Shown: positions 33,033 through 38,899 of the stretch, in pieces | How the letters are laid out: every line of letters begins with the position of its first letter | Numbering within the stretch: position 1 is the first letter of the stretch | Notes under the pieces: generated by a model | Told to the model about the DNA's origin: nothing | Database searches by the model: none | Seen by the model: the letters and a program-made list of their open reading frames with translations, nothing else | Program-made: the position numbers and the translations under genes | Origin: Desulfonauticus submarinus | Lineage (GTDB): Bacteria > Desulfobacterota > Desulfovibrionia > Desulfovibrionales > Desulfonatronovibrionaceae | Assembly (NCBI RefSeq): GCF_900104045.1 | Contig: NZ_FNIN01000016.1 | Coordinates: 1-38,899 of the forward strand | Direction of reading: 5' to 3' | Length of the DNA: 38,899 nt

Positions 33033-33401
33033 TTACAGTACCTCAGGAGCTAAAGATACAATCTTCATAAAATTCTTACTTCTTAGTTCACGACCCACAG
33101 GGCCAAAAATACGAGTACCTATAGGCTCTAAATTTTTATTTAACAATACCGCAGCATTCTCATCAAAACGAATATAAGAGCCATCTGGACGACCCACTTC
33201 CTTCTTTGTTCTAACTACTACGGCCTTATATACCTCACCCTTTTTTACCTTTGAGTGAGGAATTGCCTCCTTTACTGAGACTACTATGATATCACCTATA
33301 CTAGCATATCTTCTTCTTGTGCCGCCAAGCACCTTTATGCAGGCGACCTTTTTAGCCCCAGAATTGTCCGCTACTTCTAATTTACTTTCAACCTGTATCA
33401 T
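33033..33401 (-). CDS. rplN: Ribosomal protein uL14
   Basis: A 122-residue, highly conserved inter-subunit bridge protein. It begins Met-Ile-Gln-Val-Glu-Ser-Lys-Leu and contains Asp-Asn-Ser-Gly-Ala-Lys, Asp-Glu-Asn-Ala-Ala-Val-Leu, and Gly-Thr-Arg-Ile-Phe-Gly-Pro-Val. It is the first gene of the spc-type block, 11 bp after rpsQ. Confidence 0.98.
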   Translation of the reverse strand: MIQVESKLEVADNSGAKKVACIKVLGGTRRRYASIGDIIVVSVKEAIPHSKVKKGEVYKAVVVRTKKEVGRPDGSYIRFDENAAVLLNKNLEPIGTRIFGPVGRELRSKNFMKIVSLAPEVL

Positions 33402-33412
33402 CGCCTACCTCG

Positions 33413-33664
33413 TTACTTAGCTTTTTCAATAATCCGGACTAAATGCCAGCGTTTGCGGGCACTAAGAGGTCTAGACTCAACAATCTCTACCTTGTCCCCC
33501 ATCTTACAATCATTGTTGGGGTCATGGGCCATAAACTTTTTTCTTTTTTTAACATACTTTTTTAATAGTGGATGCTTTACTAATCTTTCTACTTGCACCA
33601 CTATTGTCTTATCACCTTTGTCGCTCACCACGACGCCAACTAATTTTCGCCTATTTGCTCTCAT
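33413..33664 (-). CDS. rpsQ: Ribosomal protein uS17
   Basis: An 83-residue OB-fold protein binding 16S rRNA. The open frame extends eight codons further upstream, but GGAG lies seven bases before ATG 33662-33664 and the family begins here (Arg-Lys-Leu-Val-Gly-Val-Val-Val-Ser-Asp). Lys-Tyr-Val-Lys-Lys-Arg-Lys-Lys-Phe and Ala-His-Asp-Pro are typical. It overlaps the end of rpmC by 14 bp. Confidence 0.95.
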   Translation of the reverse strand: MRANRRKLVGVVVSDKGDKTIVVQVERLVKHPLLKKYVKKRKKFMAHDPNNDCKMGDKVEIVESRPLSARKRWHLVRIIEKAK

Positions 33665-33860
33665 TTTGAGACTCCAACTCTTTTTCACGTAATACGGTTA
33701 AAACCCTGGCAATATCTCTCTTTACCTGGGGAATACGCTGGGTATTTTCAAGTTGCGCTGTGGCATGCTGAAAGCGTAAGTTAAACAATTCTCGCCTAAG
33801 ATCAGCTAACTTCTTATGTAGTTCTCCCACAGCCAATGAACGCAGTTCTTTCGCCTTCAC
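33651..33860 (-). CDS. rpmC: Ribosomal protein uL29
   Basis: A 69-residue, two-helix protein at the polypeptide exit tunnel, part of the docking site for signal recognition particle and trigger factor. It shows Lys-Ala-Lys-Glu-Leu-Arg, Leu-Arg-Arg-Glu-Leu-Phe-Asn-Leu-Arg-Phe-Gln, and Lys-Arg-Asp-Ile-Ala-Arg. It follows rplP by 2 bp. Confidence 0.96.
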   Translation of the reverse strand: MKAKELRSLAVGELHKKLADLRRELFNLRFQHATAQLENTQRIPQVKRDIARVLTVLREKELESQNESK

Positions 33861-33862
33861 TT

Positions 33863-34273
33863 CTACATCTCCTTAACCACTATTGCGGTTTTTATGGGCA
33901 GCTTATAAGAGGCTCTGCGTAAAGCCTCTTTGGCCAGCTCTATGCTAACCCCTTTTATTTCATATAAAATTTTACCCGGCTTTACCGGAGCACACCAACC
34001 CACTGGGGAACCTTTACCACTTCCCTGCCTTGTCTCAGCAGGCTTTGCTGTAATAGGTTTATCAGGAAAAATTCTAATAAAAATTTTTCCTCCTCTACGA
34101 ATATGCCTAATCATGGCTACACGAGCAGCCTCTATCTGCTGACTAGTCAGTTTTCCATGCTCAAGAGCCTTTAAGCCTACATCTCCAAAACTCACCTTGT
34201 TGCCACGATAAGCCTTTCCTCTTAACTTTCCCTTCTGCTGCTTACGATATTTAACTCTCTTTGGACTGAGCAT
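33863..34273 (-). CDS. rplP: Ribosomal protein uL16
   Basis: A 136-residue protein that organises the A-site tRNA region of the large subunit. It shows [11 protein letters not shown] near the N-terminus, the conserved [10 protein letters not shown], and a loop with [10 protein letters not shown]. It starts 1 bp after rpsC. Confidence 0.97.
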   Translation of the reverse strand: MLSPKRVKYRKQQKGKLRGKAYRGNKVSFGDVGLKALEHGKLTSQQIEAARVAMIRHIRRGGKIFIRIFPDKPITAKPAETRQGSGKGSPVGWCAPVKPGKILYEIKGVSIELAKEALRRASYKLPIKTAIVVKEM

Positions 34274-34274
34274 T

Positions 34275-34910
34275 TTAATTTACCTCGTCTAGAATATCAC
34301 CTTTATAAACCCAAACCTTAACACCTATAACACCATAGGTAGTTTTGGCTATGGCAAAGCCATAATCTACATCTGCACGCAAAGTCTGCAAAGGAACCCG
34401 TCCTTCCCTCTGCCACTCTGTTCGTGCAATCTCAGCACCGCCTAACCTACCTGCACAAGAAACCTTTATTCCCTTTACACCAAATTTTGTAGCTAAACCA
34501 ATGGCTCTTTTCATTGCACGTCTAAATGCTACACGTCTCTCTAATTGCAAGGCAACATTCTCTGCTATAAGCTGGGCATCTGTCTCAGGGCGTTTCACTT
34601 CTAAAACTTCTATATTAAACTCTCTTTTAAACTTCTGCTGAAGTTCCTTTCTTAAATTCTCAATCTCTACGCCTTTTCGACCAATCACAATCCCGGGCCT
34701 AGCAGTATTAATAATAACCCTTACTTTATCTGCTGCCCGCTCTATTTCTATCTTAGATACCCCAGCATGATACAATTTGTCTTTCACAAATTTTCTAATA
34801 TGCCTGTCCTCATAGACAAACTGAGGATACTCTGCCTTTGCATACCAACGGGACAGCCAATTTTTGGTATAACCTAAACGAAAACCGTATGGATGTACTT
34901 TCTGACCCAA
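34275..34910 (-). CDS. rpsC: Ribosomal protein uS3
   Basis: A 211-residue protein at the mRNA entry channel. The N-terminal start is [13 protein letters not shown]; the KH domain motif [10 protein letters not shown] follows. The C-terminal domain has [13 protein letters not shown]. The gap to rplV is 11 bp. Confidence 0.98.
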   Translation of the reverse strand: MGQKVHPYGFRLGYTKNWLSRWYAKAEYPQFVYEDRHIRKFVKDKLYHAGVSKIEIERAADKVRVIINTARPGIVIGRKGVEIENLRKELQQKFKREFNIEVLEVKRPETDAQLIAENVALQLERRVAFRRAMKRAIGLATKFGVKGIKVSCAGRLGGAEIARTEWQREGRVPLQTLRADVDYGFAIAKTTYGVIGVKVWVYKGDILDEVN

Positions 34911-34921
34911 AACACGCCCTC

Positions 34922-35254
34922 CTATGCTTCGTCTACTATAACTGTTATGTGACTGGTCCTCTTCCGGATATAGAAGGCCCGGCCCATAGCATAAGGTTTT
35001 ATTCTTTTCATTGTAGGGCCTTCATCTATTAAAACCCTTTTCACATAAAGATTATCTATATCCAGACTCATATTATGCTCTGCATTAGCAATAGCAGAAC
35101 TCAAGACCTTTTCTATTAACCTGGCTGCTTTTTTGGGTGTAAACTTTAAAATATTTAAAGCATCCTCAATAGGTTTATCTTTTATCAAATCCGCAACCAA
35201 CCTCGCCTTTCTCGGCGAAATCCTAACATATTTAGCAACAGCTTTAACTTCCAT
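34922..35254 (-). CDS. rplV: Ribosomal protein uL22
   Basis: A 110-residue protein whose long beta hairpin lines the exit tunnel, a site of macrolide resistance mutations. It shows [12 protein letters not shown], Ala-Asn-Ala-Glu-His-Asn, and Tyr-Ile-Arg-Lys-Arg-Thr-Ser-His-Ile in the hairpin. Confidence 0.97.
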   Translation of the reverse strand: MEVKAVAKYVRISPRKARLVADLIKDKPIEDALNILKFTPKKAARLIEKVLSSAIANAEHNMSLDIDNLYVKRVLIDEGPTMKRIKPYAMGRAFYIRKRTSHITVIVDEA

Positions 35255-35271
35255 GGCTCGTTACCCTTATT

Positions 35272-35559
35272 TTATTTTTTACCCTTACCTTTACTCTTCT
35301 TATCAGCAGCATGTCCATAATAAGTCCGGGTAGGAGAAAATTCTCCTAACTTATGACCTACCATGTTCTCTGTTACAAATACTGGTATAAACTTTCTACC
35401 ATTATGAACAGCAAAGGTTAGACCTACCATTTCAGGAATAATGGTGGACCTTCTGGACCAGGTCTTAATTACTTTTTTACTCTTCTCCTGCCGCGCCTTC
35501 TCAACTTTCTTTAACAAATGATCATCTACAAAAGGACCTTTCTTTAGTGATCTGGGCAT
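35272..35559 (-). CDS. rpsS: Ribosomal protein uS19
   Basis: A 95-residue head protein near the A-site. It begins [11 protein letters not shown] and has Thr-Trp-Ser-Arg-Arg-Ser-Thr-Ile, [11 protein letters not shown], and a lysine-rich tail. It lies 10 bp after rplB. Confidence 0.98.
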   Translation of the reverse strand: MPRSLKKGPFVDDHLLKKVEKARQEKSKKVIKTWSRRSTIIPEMVGLTFAVHNGRKFIPVFVTENMVGHKLGEFSPTRTYYGHAADKKSKGKGKK

Positions 35560-35569
35560 ATCTCACCTC

Positions 35570-36397
35570 TTATTTGCGCCTTTTTACAATAAACTTACTA
35601 GACTGTTTCTTTGGATTCCTCGTCTTATAGCCCTTGGTAGGCCAACCCCACGGAGAACAAGGATGTCTTCCACCAGAAGACCTTCCTTCACCACCACCCA
35701 AAGGATGGTCAATGGGGTTCATAGCAACACCTCTAACCTTAGGCCTTCTACCCAGCCACCTATTCCGACCTGCCTTACCAATCGAAATATTCTCATGATC
35801 TAAGTTACCAACTTGTCCAACAGTGGCCATATTTTTAGCCAAAACATATCGTATTTCTCCAGAAGGAAGTCTTAACAAAACATACTTTCCTTCTTTCGCC
35901 AAAACTTGAGCATAAGTTCCAGCTGAACGTGCAAGTTGACCACCTCGACCATAAGTAAGTTCAATGTTATGGACAATTGTACCTACAGGAATATTTTCTA
36001 AAGGCAACGCATTGCCTGGTTTAATATCTACATCTGTTCCAGCTACCACTTGATCTCCTACATTTAAACCTACAGGAGCCAAGATATATCGCTTTTCTCC
36101 ATCCAAATAACTTAGAAGGGCAATTCGCGCACTTCTATTAGGATCATATTCTATAGCTGCTACCTTTGCTGGAACACCAAACTTATCCCGTCTCTTAAAA
36201 TCTATAATCCTATATTTTCTCTTATTTCCACCACCCCTTCGCCTGGAGGTCACTCTACCATAATTATTGCGACCACTCTTCTTATTCAATCCCTTAGTTA
36301 AAGACTTCTCAGGGGTTGTCTTTGTAATTTCTTCAAACGTGGAAACTGTTTGAAAACGTCTTCCAGGAGAGGTGGGCTTTAACTTTCTAACACCCAT
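35570..36397 (-). CDS. rplB: Ribosomal protein uL2
   Basis: A 275-residue protein essential for peptidyl transferase activity and subunit joining. It shows Lys-Pro-Thr-Ser-Pro-Gly-Arg-Arg near the N-terminus, [11 protein letters not shown], and the C-terminal Val-Arg-Gly-Val-Ala-Met-Asn-Pro with Asp-His-Pro-Leu-Gly-Gly-Gly-Glu-Gly. It starts 2 bp after rplW. Confidence 0.98.
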   Translation of the reverse strand: MGVRKLKPTSPGRRFQTVSTFEEITKTTPEKSLTKGLNKKSGRNNYGRVTSRRRGGGNKRKYRIIDFKRRDKFGVPAKVAAIEYDPNRSARIALLSYLDGEKRYILAPVGLNVGDQVVAGTDVDIKPGNALPLENIPVGTIVHNIELTYGRGGQLARSAGTYAQVLAKEGKYVLLRLPSGEIRYVLAKNMATVGQVGNLDHENISIGKAGRNRWLGRRPKVRGVAMNPIDHPLGGGEGRSSGGRHPCSPWGWPTKGYKTRNPKKQSSKFIVKRRK

Positions 36398-36399
36398 AA

Positions 36400-36690
36400 C
36401 TAAACCCCTTCAAAAAATTCAATTTTATCCCCAGGCGCTAAAGTCACATATGCTTTTTTGCTGCCAGCCTTTTTGCCAACAACTCTGCCAAATCTCTTTA
36501 AAGCCCTGGGTCGTTTACGTACCACATTTACCCTCTCAACTCTTACCCCAAAAAGCTCTTCTACCGCACTCTTTATCTGGTACTTATTAGCCTTAGGATG
36601 AACTAAAAAAGTTACCTTATTATCTCTATCTTTTAGTAGAGTGCTCTTTTCTGTTAAAAGAGGTTTAATAATAACCTGTGTAATGTCCAT
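36400..36690 (-). CDS. rplW: Ribosomal protein uL23
   Basis: A 96-residue exit-site protein that forms the main docking point for trigger factor and signal recognition particle. It shows Ile-Lys-Pro-Leu-Leu-Thr-Glu-Lys-Ser, Val-His-Pro-Lys-Ala-Asn-Lys, and Glu-Leu-Phe-Gly-Val-Arg-Val. The gap to rplD is 1 bp. Confidence 0.97.
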   Translation of the reverse strand: MDITQVIIKPLLTEKSTLLKDRDNKVTFLVHPKANKYQIKSAVEELFGVRVERVNVVRKRPRALKRFGRVVGKKAGSKKAYVTLAPGDKIEFFEGV

Positions 36691-36691
36691 T

Positions 36692-37312
36692 TTATCCCAA
36701 CCTTTCCTGAAGTTTAAGAATAGCTTCTTTTTCTATTACTACCTCAGAATGTTTTAATGCATCATAAGTATTTAATAATTCCTGAGTTAAAACTGCCACC
36801 CCAGGAACATTACGAGCAGAAAGCTCAAGGTTGTTATACCTTTCTTGCAAAACAATCAAGGGTTTTTTTAATCCCAAGCTATTTTTTACTTCTACAAACT
36901 TTTTGGTTTTAATTTCTGGAAAGTCAAACTTGTCTACTATTTTTAATCTATTTTCTTTTAAAAGAGAACTTAAAGCCATCTTTAAGGCCAATCTCTTAAC
37001 CTTTTTATTTACCTTAAAAGAATAATCTCTAGGCTGAGGTCCATGTATCACTGCTCCACCTCTCCATAAAGGAGAACGAATTGTTCCTGCTCTAGCTCTA
37101 CCTGTTCCTTTTTGCCTCCAAGGTTTACGGCCCCCTCCACGTATCTTAGCTCTATTCTTAACACTTACCGTACCTTGACGTTTAGCTGCCAAATGAGCCC
37201 TTACAACAAAATGGAGCAATTCAGGGCGAACCTCTAGGCCGAAGACATCCTCTCGTAACTCAATATCTCCAACTTCCTGATTTGTCTGAGAATATACTTT
37301 TGCCTTAATCAT
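36692..37312 (-). CDS. rplD: Ribosomal protein uL4
   Basis: A 206-residue protein with the long basic loop that reaches the exit tunnel: Gly-Gly-Gly-Arg-Lys-Pro-Trp-Arg-Gln-Lys-Gly-Thr-Gly-Arg-Ala-Arg. In E. coli it also represses the S10 operon by attenuation; whether it does so here is unknown because the operon leader lies outside the window. It follows rplC by 13 bp. Confidence 0.97.
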   Translation of the reverse strand: MIKAKVYSQTNQEVGDIELREDVFGLEVRPELLHFVVRAHLAAKRQGTVSVKNRAKIRGGGRKPWRQKGTGRARAGTIRSPLWRGGAVIHGPQPRDYSFKVNKKVKRLALKMALSSLLKENRLKIVDKFDFPEIKTKKFVEVKNSLGLKKPLIVLQERYNNLELSARNVPGVAVLTQELLNTYDALKHSEVVIEKEAILKLQERLG

Positions 37313-37325
37313 CTTCTTTTGCCTC

Positions 37326-37958
37326 TTAGCTCTGCTTTCGTAGTAATACTAAGCTATTTTTAGGTCCTGGAATCTGACCCTTGATTAAAATAACATTGTC
37401 CTCTGGCCTTACACCAACAACCTCCAAGTTACGATAAGTAACTTGTTTATTTCCCATATGGCCAGCCATTTTTTTACCCTTAAACACCTTCCCAGGATAG
37501 GCACATTGCCCTATAGCACCTGGAGAACGATGTACTTTTTCAGCACCATGAGAGGCGGGAAGACCTCCAAAACCCCAACGCTTCATAACTCCAGCAAAAC
37601 CTTTTCCCTTTGAAGTTCCTGTAACGCTAATTCTCTCTCCAGGCTCAAAAATTTCTACAGTAATATCCTGGCCAAGATCAAACTCAGATCCATTTTCAAC
37701 CCTAAACTCTTTTAAATATCTAAAATATCCTTTTTTTGCTTTTGCAAAATGCCCCTTTAAAGGTTTATTGACCTTTTTCTCTGATACTTGTTCAAAACCA
37801 AGCTGAATAGCTTCATATCCATCAGCTTCTTTGGTTTTTACTTGAATAACAGGACAAGGCCCAGCCTGGACAACTGTCACAGGCACAACTGAACCATCTT
37901 CACCAAAAATCCTGGTCGTTCCTATTTTTTTTCCAATTATTCCAAGTCCCTTACTCAT
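37326..37958 (-). CDS. rplC: Ribosomal protein uL3
   Basis: A 210-residue protein near the peptidyl transferase centre. It starts [13 protein letters not shown] and has [10 protein letters not shown] and the central extension Ala-Ser-His-Gly-Ala, with Gly-His-Met-Gly-Asn-Lys-Gln-Val-Thr. It lies 12 bp after rpsJ. Confidence 0.98.
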   Translation of the reverse strand: MSKGLGIIGKKIGTTRIFGEDGSVVPVTVVQAGPCPVIQVKTKEADGYEAIQLGFEQVSEKKVNKPLKGHFAKAKKGYFRYLKEFRVENGSEFDLGQDITVEIFEPGERISVTGTSKGKGFAGVMKRWGFGGLPASHGAEKVHRSPGAIGQCAYPGKVFKGKKMAGHMGNKQVTYRNLEVVGVRPEDNVILIKGQIPGPKNSLVLLRKQS

Positions 37959-37970
37959 CTTGTCCTCGCC

Positions 37971-38288
37971 TTATAGCTTTATTTCAACGTCAACACCTGC
38001 TGGCAAATTAAGTTTGCCTAAAGCATCTACCGTTTGCTGAGTTGGTTCTAGTATATCTAACAAACGCTTATGAGTTCTTATCTCAAACTGTTCACGAGAC
38101 TTTTTATCTACATGAACAGATCTATTTACTGTCACTTTATGAATTTTTGTGGGCAAAGGAATTGGGCCAACTACACTTGCCCCCGTATTTCTAGCAGAGT
38201 CAATTATCTCTGCAACAGCTTTATCTAAAATTCTATAATCATAAGCTTTTAACTTAATTCTTATTCTATCACTTGTCATTGTAACCAT
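37971..38288 (-). CDS. rpsJ: Ribosomal protein uS10
   Basis: A 105-residue protein that also serves in transcription antitermination as NusE in other bacteria. It shows Ile-Arg-Ile-Lys-Leu-Lys-Ala-Tyr-Asp, Gly-Pro-Ile-Pro-Leu-Pro-Thr, and the C-terminal Leu-Pro-Ala-Gly-Val-Asp-Val-Glu-Ile. A second ATG three codons in (38279) is possible, but GGAG is better spaced for 38288. The gap after tuf is only 4 bp. Confidence 0.96.
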   Translation of the reverse strand: MVTMTSDRIRIKLKAYDYRILDKAVAEIIDSARNTGASVVGPIPLPTKIHKVTVNRSVHVDKKSREQFEIRTHKRLLDILEPTQQTVDALGKLNLPAGVDVEIKL

Positions 38289-38292
38289 ATGC

Positions 38293-38899
38293 CTACTCCA
38301 ATATATCTGTGACTACGCCAGCGCCTACTGTCCTTCCACCTTCACGAATCGCAAACCTCAATCCCTTCTCCATCGCTACTGGCGCTATTAACTCTACCTC
38401 AAACGTAGTATTATCTCCAGGCATTACCATCTCTACTCCCTCTGCCAATGTCACCACTCCCGTAACATCCGTAGTCCTAAAATAAAACTGAGGCCTATAT
38501 CCACTAAAAAATGGAGTATGACGTCCTCCCTCTTCCTTCGTCAATATATATACCTCTGCCTTAAACTTACGATGCGGCGTTATACTACCTGGCGCTGCCA
38601 ATACCTGACCTCGCTCTACCTCATCTCGCTTAACTCCCCTCAACAATACTCCTACATTATCTCCCGCCTGACCCTGATCCAATACCTTACGAAACATCTC
38701 TACCCCAGTACAAACCGTCTTCTGCGTCTCCTTAAATCCTACTATCTCTACCTCATCTCCTACCTTGATTATTCCTCGCTCAACCCTACCTGTTACTACC
38801 GTACCACGACCAGATATACTAAATACATCCTCTATCGGCATCAAAAATGGCTTATCTATATCACGCTTAGGCTCTGGTATATACTCATCACAAGCATCC
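38293..38899 (-). CDS. tuf: Elongation factor Tu, C-terminal half (cut by window edge)
   Basis: About 201 codons are visible, continuing beyond the right edge; the internal Met sometimes taken as a start is not one. The visible part covers the end of the GTPase domain linker (Ile-Pro-Glu-Pro-Lys-Arg-Asp), domain 2 ([13 protein letters not shown]) and domain 3 (Arg-Thr-Thr-Asp-Val-Thr-Gly; [13 protein letters not shown]). It delivers aminoacyl-tRNA to the ribosome. Lys, Glu, Gln and Leu codons end in G far more often than in the A-rich neighbouring non-ribosomal genes. Confidence 0.98.
   Translation of the reverse strand, partial: DACDEYIPEPKRDIDKPFLMPIEDVFSISGRGTVVTGRVERGIIKVGDEVEIVGFKETQKTVCTGVEMFRKVLDQGQAGDNVGVLLRGVKRDEVERGQVLAAPGSITPHRKFKAEVYILTKEEGGRHTPFFSGYRPQFYFRTTDVTGVVTLAEGVEMVMPGDNTTFEVELIAPVAMEKGLRFAIREGGRTVGAGVVTDILE

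Noticed and set aside
38293-38844. Separate 183-residue GTPase fragment
   Set aside because: The frame continues without a stop to the window edge with EF-Tu sequence; the Met is internal.

Overview
The window looks like chromosomal DNA of a low-GC sulfate-reducing deltaproteobacterium of the Desulfovibrionales type. A Desulfohalobiaceae-like relative (for example Desulfonauticus or Desulfothermus) would fit. This is inference from the gene content: an Ech [NiFe] hydrogenase, DUF169 and BPL_N proteins, a selenium-dependent SelD, the rpsU-yqeY-mutS2-dnaG-rpoD order, and a ribosomal cluster with secY followed directly by map. I saw no tRNA, rRNA, CRISPR array, insertion sequence or prophage.

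Layout. (1) 1-584: the start of an exported or membrane protein and a 40-residue small membrane protein, both on the minus strand, followed by a divergent regulatory region. That region holds a perfect 18-bp palindrome and a near-consensus sigma-54 promoter pointing at a DUF169 gene. (2) 597-4855, plus strand: DUF169 protein, a terminator, then a histidine-rich membrane protein, a membrane PAS histidine kinase and a sigma-54-activating response regulator, tightly packed. (3) 4901-10045, plus strand: a complete six-subunit echABCDEF operon with both [NiFe] CxxC motifs. (4) 10139-11362, plus strand: a BPL_N-family protein that overlaps a convergent gene by 27 bp. (5) 11336-20077, minus strand: the macromolecular synthesis operon (rpsU, yqeY, mutS2, dnaG, rpoD), then a nuclease, two very small proteins, an HD-domain protein and a DUF3568 lipoprotein. 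(6) 20189-20661, minus strand: HU and a 59-residue membrane protein that ends in a strong terminator. (7) 20882-24305, minus strand: a translationally coupled LysR-selD-RACo-like operon. (8) 24414-38899, minus strand: the S10/spc/alpha ribosomal protein cluster from tuf (cut by the window edge) to rplQ, with secY, map and rpoA.

Most notable points. selD is itself a selenoprotein gene: an in-frame UGA sits at the catalytic position (codon 13), followed by a SECIS-like hairpin. A conventional ORF call therefore loses the first 28 codons. selD is joined by ATGA and TAATG overlaps to a LysR regulator and to a [2Fe-2S]/ASKHA activase-like protein, which suggests a dedicated, self-regulated selenium operon. 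Separately, the sigma-54 promoter, upstream palindrome, sigma-54 activator, kinase and histidine-rich membrane protein look like one signalling module placed directly before a proton-pumping hydrogenase.
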